64,000 nt of DNA, taken from contig NZ_CP032616.1 of the NCBI RefSeq assembly GCF_003626975.1, positions 1,984,001 to 2,048,000 on the forward strand, in the 5' to 3' direction. The notes below the pieces were generated by a model that was not told the DNA's origin, did no database searches, and worked only from the letters and a program-made list of their open reading frames with translations. The DNA is from Pseudomonas sp. DY-1 (lineage in GTDB: Bacteria > Pseudomonadota > Gammaproteobacteria > Pseudomonadales > Pseudomonadaceae). This document shows positions 8,897 through 17,501 of this stretch, piece by piece (position 1 is the first letter of the stretch; each line of letters begins with the position of its first letter). The position numbers and the translations under genes were made by a program.

Positions 8897-9908
8897 GTTC
8901 GCCTGGCCCTGGATCTTTCTCCTCGCCCCGCTGCCCTGGGTGCTGCGCCTGCTACTGCCGCCGGCAGACAGCGGTGAAGCGGCGCTCAAGGTGAGCTTCC
9001 TCGCCGACCTCGAAGGCCTGGTGGGCCGGCGCGCCCGCGCCAACCTGCCGGCCTGGCGTCAACAGGCGCCCTTCGCCCTGCTCTGGCTGTTGCTGCTCTG
9101 CGCCGCCGCTCGCCCGGAGTGGGTCGGCGAGCCGCAACCATTGCCCACCAGCGGACGCGACCTGCTACTGGCGGTGGATGTGTCCGGGTCCATGGATTAC
9201 GCCGACATGCAATGGGAAGAGGAAGAAGTCAGCCGACTCACCCTGGTGAAACACCTGATGGGCGAGTTCATCGACGGCCGCCGCGGCGATCGCATCGGCC
9301 TAATCCTGTTCGGCAGCCAGGCGTACCTGCAGGCGCCCCTGACGTTCGACCGACAAACCGTGCACACCTGGCTGGACGAGGCCCTGATCGGCATCGCTGG
9401 CAAGAACACTGCCGTCGGCGACGCCATTGGCCTGGCGGTTAAACGCCTGCGCCAGCGGCCAGCTGACAGCCGCGTGCTGGTGCTGATCACCGATGGCGCC
9501 AACACCGGTGGCGAGATTGACCCGCTGACGGCCGCGCGCCTGGCTGCCGAAGAGAAGGTGAAGATCTACACCATCGGCATCGGCGCCGATCCGGAGCAAA
9601 GTGATGTACTGGGAATCCTCGGCCTCAATCCAAGCATGGATCTGGACGAGCCGACCCTGACCGCGATCGCCGAACAGACTGGCGGTCAGTATTTCCGCGC
9701 ACGCAATAGCAAGGAACTGGAAGAAATCGAAGTAAGCCTGGATCGCCTGGAGCCGGTGACCCAGCGAGCCAGCCAGGCTCGTCCGGCATTTTCCCTGTAT
9801 AGCTGGCCCCTGGCCGGGGCCTTGCTGCTGAGCGTCTTACTGGTCTGCCGAGTACTCTGGCCCCACGCCCTGCAGCAGCGACCCCAATGGCTACGGAGGC
9901 GCCCATGA
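8889..9908 (+). CDS. BatA-like VWA-domain membrane protein
   Basis: This 339-residue protein has an N-terminal hydrophobic pair of helices (about residues 5-22 and 55-75), a von Willebrand factor A domain, and a C-terminal membrane segment near residues 305-325. The metal-ion-dependent adhesion site is intact: Asp97-x-Ser99-x-Ser101, a later GKNTAVGDAIG threonine loop and an ITDG aspartate loop. BatA-type proteins sit in the inner membrane with the VWA domain in the periplasm and are linked to stress tolerance and protein maturation. The gene is third from the end of the operon and overlaps the next gene by 4 bp (ATGATG). Confidence 0.92.
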   Translation: MFEFAWPWIFLLAPLPWVLRLLLPPADSGEAALKVSFLADLEGLVGRRARANLPAWRQQAPFALLWLLLLCAAARPEWVGEPQPLPTSGRDLLLAVDVSGSMDYADMQWEEEEVSRLTLVKHLMGEFIDGRRGDRIGLILFGSQAYLQAPLTFDRQTVHTWLDEALIGIAGKNTAVGDAIGLAVKRLRQRPADSRVLVLITDGANTGGEIDPLTAARLAAEEKVKIYTIGIGADPEQSDVLGILGLNPSMDLDEPTLTAIAEQTGGQYFRARNSKELEEIEVSLDRLEPVTQRASQARPAFSLYSWPLAGALLLSVLLVCRVLWPHALQQRPQWLRRRP

Positions 9909-11626
9909 TGGAGCTCTGGCCCCACTGGCTGCGCCCTATATGGCTGCTTCTGCTACCGCTGCTGGGCTGGCTGCTCTGGCAGCTCTGGCACCGCGAGCGG
10001 CGCAGCGGCCGCTGGGAACAACTGCTGCCACGTGCCTTCCAGCCCTGGCTACTGAGCGGCGGCAGCCAACGCAATAACCGCCTGCCCTGGCTTGCCCTTG
10101 GTCTGGCCTGGCTGCTGTGCCTGCTGGCCCTTCTCGGTCCCACCTGGCAACAGATGGAGCAGAGCACGCAGAAGCGCGCCGACCCACTGGTGGTAATGCT
10201 GGAACTGACGCCGTCCATGCTCGCCAGCGACATCGCGCCGAGCCGTCTGGAGCAGGCGAAACGCAAGCTGCGTGACCTGCTGGACGCGCGCCGCGACGCG
10301 CAGACGGCGATCGTCGTCTATGCCGGCAGTGCCCACAGCCTGGTTCCGCTCTCCGACGACCTGATGACCAGCCTCAACCTGATCGACTCCCTGAAGCCCT
10401 CGATCATGCCGCAGCAGGGGCACCGTGCCGACCTTGCCGTCGCCAAGGCCCTGACGCTGCTGGAACAGGGCGCACAGGGCCAGGGACGCCTTCTGCTGAT
10501 TACCAGCGGACTCGACGACGAGGAGCAGGCAGGTATCCGCAAGGCCCTCGGATCCCGCGCAGAGCGCCTGGTCATTCTGGGTATCGGCACGGCAGCCGGC
10601 GCCCCCATCGCTCAGGAGGGAGGCGGCTTCCTAAAGGATGATCAGGGCGCCATCCTTCTGCCCAAGCTCGACGGTTCCCAACTGCGCCGTTTCGCCGCAA
10701 ACCTGGGCGGCCGCTACGCTGAGGTCCGACTTGATGAAGGTGATCTGCGTAGCCTGGAACTGCTCGATGGCCCCAGTAGCCTGCGCGAGAGCGGCGAGAT
10801 CGCCCGCCTTGCGGCCTGGGCTGATCAGGGCCACTGGTTGCTGCTGCCGCTGCTGCTCATCGCTGCCTGCGCGGGCCGCCGTGGCTGGCTGTTCTGCCTT
10901 CCATTGCTGCTGGTGCTTCCCCGCCCAAGCCTCGCCATGGATTTCGAAGACCTCTGGCTGCGTCCGGACCAACAAGGCCAACGTCTGCTGGAAGCCCAGC
11001 AACCAGCCGAGGCGGCCAGGCGCTTCAGCGATCCACGCTGGCAGGGTATTGCCCTCTATCAGGCTGGCGACTACACCGAGGCCGCAACACGATTCGCCCA
11101 GGGCGATACGGCGGCCGACCACTACAACCGCGGCAATTCCCTGGCCCAAGCCGGCGAACTTGAAGCGGCGGTAGATGCCTACGATTCGGCCTTGCAACGC
11201 CAGCCGGACCTGGCGGCAGCAACAAAGAACAAGACGCTGGTGGAAGACCTGCTGCGTCAGCGCGAGGCCGAGAGCAGAGCTGGCGACCAGGAAGCGCAGA
11301 ACAGTGAAAAGCAGCAGACTGGCCAGGGCCGCGAGGCAAATGCTGCGAAACAACAGGAGGGCGAACAAAGTGCCGAGCAGAACGCCCAGCAGCAGGCTGG
11401 CGGTGAAGCCCAACCAGGTGGGTCGACGCGGCCGGGCCAGGGCGGCACCGCCGAACAGGCGCTCTCCCAGAACACCACACAAAGCCAATCCGCCAGCAAC
11501 GAGCCTTTGGGCGACGAACGTCGCCAGGCCCTCGAACAATGGCTTCGGCAGATTCCGGACGACCCGGCCGAGCTGCTGCGCCGCAAGTTCTGGTACGAAC
11601 AGCAACAGCGCCAGGAAGAACAGTGA
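9905..11626 (+). CDS. BatB/BatC-like fusion: VWA domain plus TPR and Q/E-rich tail
   Basis: This 573-residue protein combines what are often two proteins. Two N-terminal membrane helices are followed by a VWA domain (about residues 90-300), two further membrane helices (about 305-345), a short tetratricopeptide region (about 365-440), and a Gln/Glu/Ala-rich disordered tail (about 455-540). The adhesion-site motif is altered to Glu100-x-Thr102-x-Ser104, a conservative change from Asp-x-Ser-x-Ser, so metal binding may be weak. The start at 9905 was chosen over an upstream frame extension because it overlaps the BatA stop by 4 bp. The protein probably pairs with BatA in the membrane and reaches BatD in the periplasm. 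Confidence 0.9.
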   Translation: MMELWPHWLRPIWLLLLPLLGWLLWQLWHRERRSGRWEQLLPRAFQPWLLSGGSQRNNRLPWLALGLAWLLCLLALLGPTWQQMEQSTQKRADPLVVMLELTPSMLASDIAPSRLEQAKRKLRDLLDARRDAQTAIVVYAGSAHSLVPLSDDLMTSLNLIDSLKPSIMPQQGHRADLAVAKALTLLEQGAQGQGRLLLITSGLDDEEQAGIRKALGSRAERLVILGIGTAAGAPIAQEGGGFLKDDQGAILLPKLDGSQLRRFAANLGGRYAEVRLDEGDLRSLELLDGPSSLRESGEIARLAAWADQGHWLLLPLLLIAACAGRRGWLFCLPLLLVLPRPSLAMDFEDLWLRPDQQGQRLLEAQQPAEAARRFSDPRWQGIALYQAGDYTEAATRFAQGDTAADHYNRGNSLAQAGELEAAVDAYDSALQRQPDLAAATKNKTLVEDLLRQREAESRAGDQEAQNSEKQQTGQGREANAAKQQEGEQSAEQNAQQQAGGEAQPGGSTRPGQGGTAEQALSQNTTQSQSASNEPLGDERRQALEQWLRQIPDDPAELLRRKFWYEQQQRQEEQ

Positions 11627-13275
11627 TGACGCGCCTGCTATGCACCCTACTTCTCAGCCTGATGGCGCTGACGGCCCTGGCCGCCGGCTTCACCGCCACC
11701 GTCGATCGCACGCGGTTGAGCGAAGGTGAAACCGTCGAGCTGACCCTTGAGTCTTCCGACCCGACCCTGTTCGGCAAACCGGACCTGACGCCCCTGAACG
11801 ACACCTTCGAAGTTCTCGCCACCCGTCAGATCAACCAGCTCGGCACCTTCAACGGCAAGAACGACCGCGCCACCCGTTGGATCATCACCCTGCAGCCGAA
11901 GCAGACCGGCTTCGTCACCATCCCGGCTTTGAAGCTGGGCGATGTTCACAGTGCCCCGATCACCCTGCACGTGCAAAAAGCCGAGAAAAGCGAGAAATCC
12001 GGCAGCAGCAATCTGGCCCCGGTCTTCATCGACGCCAGCCTCGACCAGGAAAGTGTCTATGTACAGGCGCAGGCCATCCTCACCCTGCGCATCTACCATT
12101 CGGTGTCCCTCTACGATGACAGCAGCCTCAGCCCGCTGCAGATGAACGACGCCCGTGTCGAGCAGCTGGGTGATCCGCGCACATATGAGAAGGAGATCAA
12201 CGGCGTTCGCCATGGTGTGATCGAAGTGCGCTACGCCGTCTTTCCGCAGAAGAGCGGTGTTCTGAACATTCCCCCGCAGGTGTTCAGCGCGACCTTGGTC
12301 GATCCGGGCAGCGATACCGGCTACCAACCCTTTGGCCCGCGCCCCGGCAAGCTGACGCGGGTGAACTCGCCGCGCATACCCCTCACCGTCATGCCCAAGC
12401 CCTCCGAGTATCCTGCCGACGCACCCTGGCTGCCGGCACGCAATCTGACCCTGACCGAATCCTGGAGCCCCGATCCGACCAGCGCGCAGACCGGTGATTC
12501 GCTGACTCGCAGCCTGCTACTCAATGTAGAGGGCCTCTCCAGCGCCCAGATCCCGCCATTGCCGGCGACACAGGCCCAAGGCTTGCGCCGCTATCCCGAC
12601 CAGCCGCAGATGGGCAACAAGATCGACGACCGCGGAATCATCGGTAGCCGCGAAGAGCGCGAAGCGCTGGTGCCCACCACCAGCGGCCGCCTGGACCTGC
12701 CGGCAGTGACCGTGACCTGGTGGAATACCCGCGACAACCGCCTGGAGCGCAGCGAAATTCCTGCACGCACCCTGGAGGTCGCCAGCAATCCCGAACTCGA
12801 AACAGCGCCTGCGCTATCGGTTGGGACGCAGGTCGGCAATGCGATCGGCCAGGCGCTCGTCTGGCCCTGGCAGCTCGCCTGCGCGCTGCTCGCCTGCACT
12901 ACCCTTCTGGGCTTTGGCCTGTGGTGGCGCGCGCGTCGCCAACCAGCAATCCTGCCCACGATCCAGGCCGGTCCCAGCCCACGCACCCTGCTGGACGAAC
13001 TGCGCCGTGCCTGCCAATCCAACGATCCCCACGCGACACGCCAGGCCCTGGACAACTGGGCTCGCCAGCAGCCGGAAACCCTCGCTGACATGGCCGCCCG
13101 CTTCGTACCGTTGTCCGATGCCATGGACGGACTCAACGGCGCGCTCTACAGCGAAGCCGGCCTGCACTGGCAGGGCGAAGACCTCTGGAAAGCCATTCGC
13201 GCCCTGCCTGCCGCCCAGCTGGAACAACTGGCCACTGGCGAACCGAGCCAACTGCCGCCGCTGTATCCGCGCTGA
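11626..13275 (+). CDS. BatD-like oxygen-tolerance protein
   Basis: This 549-residue protein has a cleavable signal peptide (MTRLLCTLLLSLMALTALAA), several beta-sandwich repeats of the BatD family (about residues 20-400), one membrane helix (about 435-455) and a cytoplasmic helical tail. It is the last gene of the MoxR operon, and the ATG overlaps the preceding stop (TGATG). BatD proteins are predicted periplasmic partners of the VWA proteins. A Bacteroides mutant phenotype gave the family its aerotolerance name. In Pseudomonas the function is not settled. Confidence 0.88.
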   Translation: MTRLLCTLLLSLMALTALAAGFTATVDRTRLSEGETVELTLESSDPTLFGKPDLTPLNDTFEVLATRQINQLGTFNGKNDRATRWIITLQPKQTGFVTIPALKLGDVHSAPITLHVQKAEKSEKSGSSNLAPVFIDASLDQESVYVQAQAILTLRIYHSVSLYDDSSLSPLQMNDARVEQLGDPRTYEKEINGVRHGVIEVRYAVFPQKSGVLNIPPQVFSATLVDPGSDTGYQPFGPRPGKLTRVNSPRIPLTVMPKPSEYPADAPWLPARNLTLTESWSPDPTSAQTGDSLTRSLLLNVEGLSSAQIPPLPATQAQGLRRYPDQPQMGNKIDDRGIIGSREEREALVPTTSGRLDLPAVTVTWWNTRDNRLERSEIPARTLEVASNPELETAPALSVGTQVGNAIGQALVWPWQLACALLACTTLLGFGLWWRARRQPAILPTIQAGPSPRTLLDELRRACQSNDPHATRQALDNWARQQPETLADMAARFVPLSDAMDGLNGALYSEAGLHWQGEDLWKAIRALPAAQLEQLATGEPSQLPPLYPR

Positions 13276-13612
13276 CGCCTGGAGCCTCGCGCTTACCTTG
13301 TTGGGACGAATTCGTTCCGTAGGTTGGTACGAGCCCGCGAGGCCCAACGTGGGGACTCGACCGCGATCGTTGGGCTTCGCCGCGCTCTGCCGCAACCTAC
13401 GGATTGCCTAGACCCCCTCTGCAGCCTCGAACTTCCCTTGTAGGGGCGAACTCACTCGCCACCCAGGTAGGGTGCGCCGCGTGCACCAGCGATCAGACCG
13501 GCGCGAGAGCTGAATCCGCAATCGGTGCGCATGGTGCACCCTACGACGGCAGCTCTGCGCATACCCTGTGCGAGCGCACTCATTCGCCGACTCGTTACGT
13601 TCGAAAGCCCAT
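13276..13612. repeat. Two adjacent long palindromic repeats (REP-like)
   Basis: No gene is seen. The first element spans 13317-13402: an outer pair CCGTAGGTTG / CAACCTACGG and an inner pair GCCCAACG (13342) / CGTTGGGC (13368). The second spans 13467-13544, with GTAGGGTGC / GCACCCTAC outer arms and GTGCACC / GGTGCGC-type inner sequence. Both resemble intergenic palindromes that I recall as scattered in Pseudomonas genomes. They lie between convergent operons. Confidence 0.6.
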
Positions 13613-13642
13613 AAAAAACCGCGGCCAGGGCCGCGGTTTTTT
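13613..13642. terminator. Bidirectional rho-independent terminator
   Basis: An A-run (13613-13618), the perfect 8-bp stem CCGCGGCC / GGCCGCGG with an AG loop, and a T-run (13637-13642) can stop both the MoxR operon on the plus strand and the RND permease gene on the minus strand. Confidence 0.93.
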
Positions 13643-13657
13643 ATTCAACGATCAGGC

Positions 13658-16033
13658 TCAGTGGGCCAGCAGCGAACCACCGACCTTGCCCGCCAGCTTC
13701 TCGGGCTTGATCAGGAAGCGCGCCAGGGCCGGCAGCAGCCACAGGGCACCGAACATGTTCCAGAGGAGCATGAAGGTGAGCATCAGACCCATGTCAGCCT
13801 GGAACTTGATGGCCGAGAAGATCCAGGTGGCGACACCGATGGCCAGGCAAAGGCCCGTGAAGAGCACGGCCTTGCCGGTGGACTTCAGGGTCTCGTAGTA
13901 GGCCTCCTGCAGCGGCAGGCCAGCACGCAGGAAGCTTTCCAGGCGGCTGTAGATATAGATGCCGTAGTCGACGCCGATACCCACGCCCAGCGCGATCACC
14001 GGCAGGGTTGCCACTTTCACGCCAATACCCAGCCAGGCCATCAACGCGTTGCCCAGCACCGAGGTGAGGATCAGCGGCAGTACGATGCACAGGGTGGCAG
14101 CGATGGAGCGGAAGGTGATCAGGCACATCACGGCAACGCAGATGTACACCAGGATCAGGATGGTCAGTTCGGCCTGGGCGATCACCTCGTTGGTGGCTGC
14201 TTCGATACCGGCGTTACCGGCGGCGAGGAGGAACTGCAGACCATCCTTGTTGTGATCCTTGGCGAACTCTTCCACGGTCTTCACGGCACGGGAGAGCGTC
14301 TCGGCCTTGTGGTCGTTGAGGAACACCAGTACCGGGGCCAGCGAGCAATCGGAGTTGTACAGGCCTTCGGCGCGGCTGATGGAGTTGTTCAGCACGTCCT
14401 GGTTGCGGGAAAGGGTTTCCCACTTCAGGTTGCCTTCGTTCATCCCTTTGATCACCTGCTTGGAGACGGTGACCATGGAGATGGCGGACTGCACGCCCGG
14501 AGTGTTCTCCATCTTCCACATCAACTCGTCCACCGGCGCCAGGGTTTCATGGGTGGAGCAGCCTTCCGGGCCGGTCTTGACCATGACTACCAGTACGTCA
14601 GAGCTGGTGGAGTAGTTGTTGATGATGAAGTTGTTGTCCTGGTTGTAGCGCGAATCCGGACGCAGCTCCGGCGCACCCTGGTCGAGGTCGCCGATCTTCA
14701 GGTTCTGGCCGTACCACAGGCCGCCGCCGAAGGCGATCAAAGCGATGACCACGGAAATCGGAGCCACCACCGGATGGGCGAAGTTGGACAGCAGGCGCCA
14801 GAACGGATGGTCGCGCACCGCGTCCTTCTTGCTGCGCTCGATGGCCTTCTTGCTGATGCCGACGTAGGAGATCGCAACCGGCAACAGGATCAGGTTAGTG
14901 AAGACGATCACCGCAACACCGATGGAAGCGCCGATGGCCAACTCGCGGATCACGCCGATGTCGATGATCAGCAGGGTGATGAAGCCCACTGCGTCAGCGA
15001 GGATGGCGATCATGCCCGGCAGGAACAGCTGGCGGAACGTGCGCCGCGCGGCGGTCAGGGCGTTGTCGGCGTCACTGGATTGCAGGGCGATACCGTTGAT
15101 CTTCTGCACGCCGTGGGAAATACCGATGGCGAAGATCAGGAAGGGCACAAGCATCGAGTACGGGTCGAGACCAAAGCCCACGGTGTGCATCAGACCCAGC
15201 TGCCAGATCACCGCCACCAGCGTGGTGGAAAGTACGGCGATGGTGCTGCGGATACACCAGGTGAACCAGTAGAGCAGCACCAGGGTGATGAAGAAGGCGA
15301 TGCCGAAGAACATCACCACCATGATCAGGCCGTCGATCAGGTCACCCACCTTCTTGGCGAAGCCCACTACGTGGACCTTCACATTGGGGTTCTGGGCCTG
15401 GTACTTGTCACGGATCTTTTCTTCCAGCTCATGGGAGAACTGGCGGTAGTCGAGCTTCATCAGCTTGCCCTGGTCGTTCGGGTCCGGATAGGACTCGAGC
15501 AGCGGCACATCGACGATGCTGGACTTGAAGTTGTTGGCCACCAGACGGCCAATCTGGCCGGACTTGAGCACGTTGTTTCGCAGCTCTTCCAGGCTGGCCG
15601 GCGAGCCGTCGTAGGTCTGCGGAATGACTTCGCCACCGGCGAAGCCTTCTTCGGTCACTTCGGTCCAGCGAACGCTCGGACTCCACAGGGACTTCAGACC
15701 GGAACGGTCCACGCCGGAGATGTAGAAGACCTCGTCATGGATCTGACGCAGGGTTTCCATGTACTCCTTGGTGAAGATGTCGCCGTCGACCGCTTCCACC
15801 GAGATACGCACGGTGTTACCCAGGTTGGCCAGGTCATTGCGGTGTTCCAGCATCTTCTGGATGTACGGATGATGCAGCGGGATCATCTTCTCGAAGCTGG
15901 TGGAGGGCCGTACGTGCATGGCCTGCCAGAAGAGGAAGATGCTGACCAGCAGGCAGATGATGATCACCGCCGGCCGGTTGTTGAAGATCAGGCGCTCCAG
16001 AAAGGTCGCCTTGTCCTGGTGATGGGTACTCAT
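13658..16033 (-). CDS. RND-superfamily (MMPL-type) permease
   Basis: This 791-residue inner-membrane protein has an N-terminal helix (about residues 23-42), a large periplasmic loop, a block of five to six helices (about 230-400, including a VMFFGIAFF segment), a second periplasmic loop and a second helix block (about 620-780). This two-fold layout is that of MMPL/RND exporters, but it is shorter than drug-efflux RND pumps and no adaptor gene is adjacent. Homologues are usually next to DUF1302, DUF1329 and Ycf48-like genes, as here, and are proposed to move hydrophobic substrates across the envelope. The start at 16033 has a GGAG site. It follows the Ycf48-like gene by 18 bp in the same operon. 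Confidence 0.88.
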   Translation of the reverse strand: MSTHHQDKATFLERLIFNNRPAVIIICLLVSIFLFWQAMHVRPSTSFEKMIPLHHPYIQKMLEHRNDLANLGNTVRISVEAVDGDIFTKEYMETLRQIHDEVFYISGVDRSGLKSLWSPSVRWTEVTEEGFAGGEVIPQTYDGSPASLEELRNNVLKSGQIGRLVANNFKSSIVDVPLLESYPDPNDQGKLMKLDYRQFSHELEEKIRDKYQAQNPNVKVHVVGFAKKVGDLIDGLIMVVMFFGIAFFITLVLLYWFTWCIRSTIAVLSTTLVAVIWQLGLMHTVGFGLDPYSMLVPFLIFAIGISHGVQKINGIALQSSDADNALTAARRTFRQLFLPGMIAILADAVGFITLLIIDIGVIRELAIGASIGVAVIVFTNLILLPVAISYVGISKKAIERSKKDAVRDHPFWRLLSNFAHPVVAPISVVIALIAFGGGLWYGQNLKIGDLDQGAPELRPDSRYNQDNNFIINNYSTSSDVLVVMVKTGPEGCSTHETLAPVDELMWKMENTPGVQSAISMVTVSKQVIKGMNEGNLKWETLSRNQDVLNNSISRAEGLYNSDCSLAPVLVFLNDHKAETLSRAVKTVEEFAKDHNKDGLQFLLAAGNAGIEAATNEVIAQAELTILILVYICVAVMCLITFRSIAATLCIVLPLILTSVLGNALMAWLGIGVKVATLPVIALGVGIGVDYGIYIYSRLESFLRAGLPLQEAYYETLKSTGKAVLFTGLCLAIGVATWIFSAIKFQADMGLMLTFMLLWNMFGALWLLPALARFLIKPEKLAGKVGGSLLAH

Positions 16034-16051
16034 CGAAATTCTCCGCCTTTC

Positions 16052-17140
16052 TTATAGTTGGCCCAGCTCGGCGCCGGTCGGCGACGCTACGCGTACACCG
16101 CCCTGTCCCACCAGGATCAGGTTGCCTTTCTCGTCGGCGATGACACTGGCCAGCGACATGCGATCGCTGCGGTTCACCACGGCGAAGCTGCGGCCATTGT
16201 CGGTGCTCTTCAGCACGCTGCCGCCATGACCGACCACCACCAGGCTACCGTCAGGCAGCAGTGCGCCACCGGACAGACCGAACTCCAGTTCGCCGTTGCC
16301 GGCTTTCAGCGGCACGGTTTCCCAGGTGCTGCCGAAGTCCGCAGAACGGAACAGGTGGCCACGCAGGCCGTAGGCGATCACCACGCCCGGCTCGGAAGTG
16401 CCGAGTGCACCGAATAGCGAGCCCTCGTACGGGCCTTCGAGGCGTTCCCAGGTCTCACCCCAGTCGGCGGAGCGGAACATGCTGCCCGCCTCCCCTACCA
16501 CGAACAGGCCGGAGTCTTTCACCGCGGTGATGGCGTTGAGGTGGTACTGGTCTTCGTTATCGAGGCGGTCGCTGACGTCTTCCCAGTTCTTGCCGCCGTC
16601 ACGGGTGGTCAGCAGGGCGCCATAGGAGCCCACTGCAAAGCCGGTGCTGGCGTCCTTGAACCAGACATCCAGCAGAGGCGCTTCGCGTTGCAGGTCTTCG
16701 AACTGAAGGGTCCAGGTTGCGCCACCGTCCACACTGGCGAGGATCTGCGCGTCGTGGCCAACGGCCCAGCCTTGCTTGTCGTCGACGAAATAGACAGCGG
16801 TAAGCATCTGGCGGGTAGGCACCTTGGCCTGGGTCCAGGACTTGCCGTTGTCGTCGGAATAGAGAATGTGGCCGCGGTCGCCAACGGCAACCAGGCGCTT
16901 GCCGGCATGGGCGACGTCGAGCAGCAGGCTGCTCACGGCTTTGGGCGATTCGATGGAGAGGACCGGCGCATCAGCGGCCAGCGCGGATGCGGTGATGGGC
17001 GCAGCGGCTACAGCAAGGACGGAGAGCACACTGAACAGCGAGAGCGCTTTGGCCAGCGGCGAATGAAAGCGGAACGTCGGCTTGTGGAGATTTTCCACTG
17101 CAAGGCCTGACGGGGTGCGCCGCATGACGGGCTCACTCAT
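16052..17140 (-). CDS. Ycf48/BNR-repeat exported protein
   Basis: This 362-residue protein has an N-terminal export signal (hydrophobic core about residues 33-55, ending ASALAAD) and a seven-bladed propeller. At least six Asp-box repeats are readable, for example SDDNGKSWTQ, SVDGGATWTL, TRDGGKNWED, SADWGETWER, SADFGSTWET and STDNGRSF. The family is related to the photosystem II assembly factor Ycf48. In non-photosynthetic bacteria it is a periplasmic protein of unknown role encoded beside RND permeases. The start ATG at 17140 has AAAGG upstream. Confidence 0.87.
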   Translation of the reverse strand: MSEPVMRRTPSGLAVENLHKPTFRFHSPLAKALSLFSVLSVLAVAAAPITASALAADAPVLSIESPKAVSSLLLDVAHAGKRLVAVGDRGHILYSDDNGKSWTQAKVPTRQMLTAVYFVDDKQGWAVGHDAQILASVDGGATWTLQFEDLQREAPLLDVWFKDASTGFAVGSYGALLTTRDGGKNWEDVSDRLDNEDQYHLNAITAVKDSGLFVVGEAGSMFRSADWGETWERLEGPYEGSLFGALGTSEPGVVIAYGLRGHLFRSADFGSTWETVPLKAGNGELEFGLSGGALLPDGSLVVVGHGGSVLKSTDNGRSFAVVNRSDRMSLASVIADEKGNLILVGQGGVRVASPTGAELGQL

Positions 17141-17501
17141 ACACCTTTCCCCTTTTTGTTATAGGTGGATGCTGCCCAGGGCAGGCAGCGCACTAATCCT
17201 AGCCAGCTTTGGAAAGCCTGCACAATCGGCGGGACGTTATGTTTTGTTAAGCGCAGGTGCCGCTGTGTAACCGAGGCGCGAACTGCTCTGGCGCGGCGAT
17301 CATTGACGGAACATCGAATCGACGCAGCGCTGACAGAACCGTCCGTTTGCAATTGGTTGGCAATGCCCAGGCGGACACCTCCCGGCGACCTGCGCCTGAG
17401 GCAATGGGCAATTCTGATGCAGGCTTATCGCCTGCAAAATCGCCGACGAGAATGAAAAAGGCCGCTACAAGTAGCGGCCTTCTTCCTGGAGCTCTAAGCG
17501 A
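17141..17501. other. Intergenic region between the DUF1329 and Ycf48-like genes
   Basis: Besides the terminator at 17455-17484 it holds a small GCAGG / CCTGC hairpin near 17420-17436 and presumably the promoter of the Ycf48-like/RND pair. I see no gene. Confidence 0.5.
17455..17484 (-). terminator. Rho-independent terminator after the DUF1329 gene
   Basis: On the minus strand the perfect 9-bp stem GGCCGCTAC / GTAGCGGCC with a TT loop is followed by a T-run. It lies 18 bp past the stop codon, so the DUF1302-DUF1329 pair and the Ycf48-RND pair are probably separate transcripts. Confidence 0.9.

Noticed and set aside
13568..16057. 829-codon plus-strand frame opposite the RND permease gene
   Set aside because: Its composition (His/Asp/Gln-rich) is typical of an antisense shadow, and the permease has clear membrane segments.
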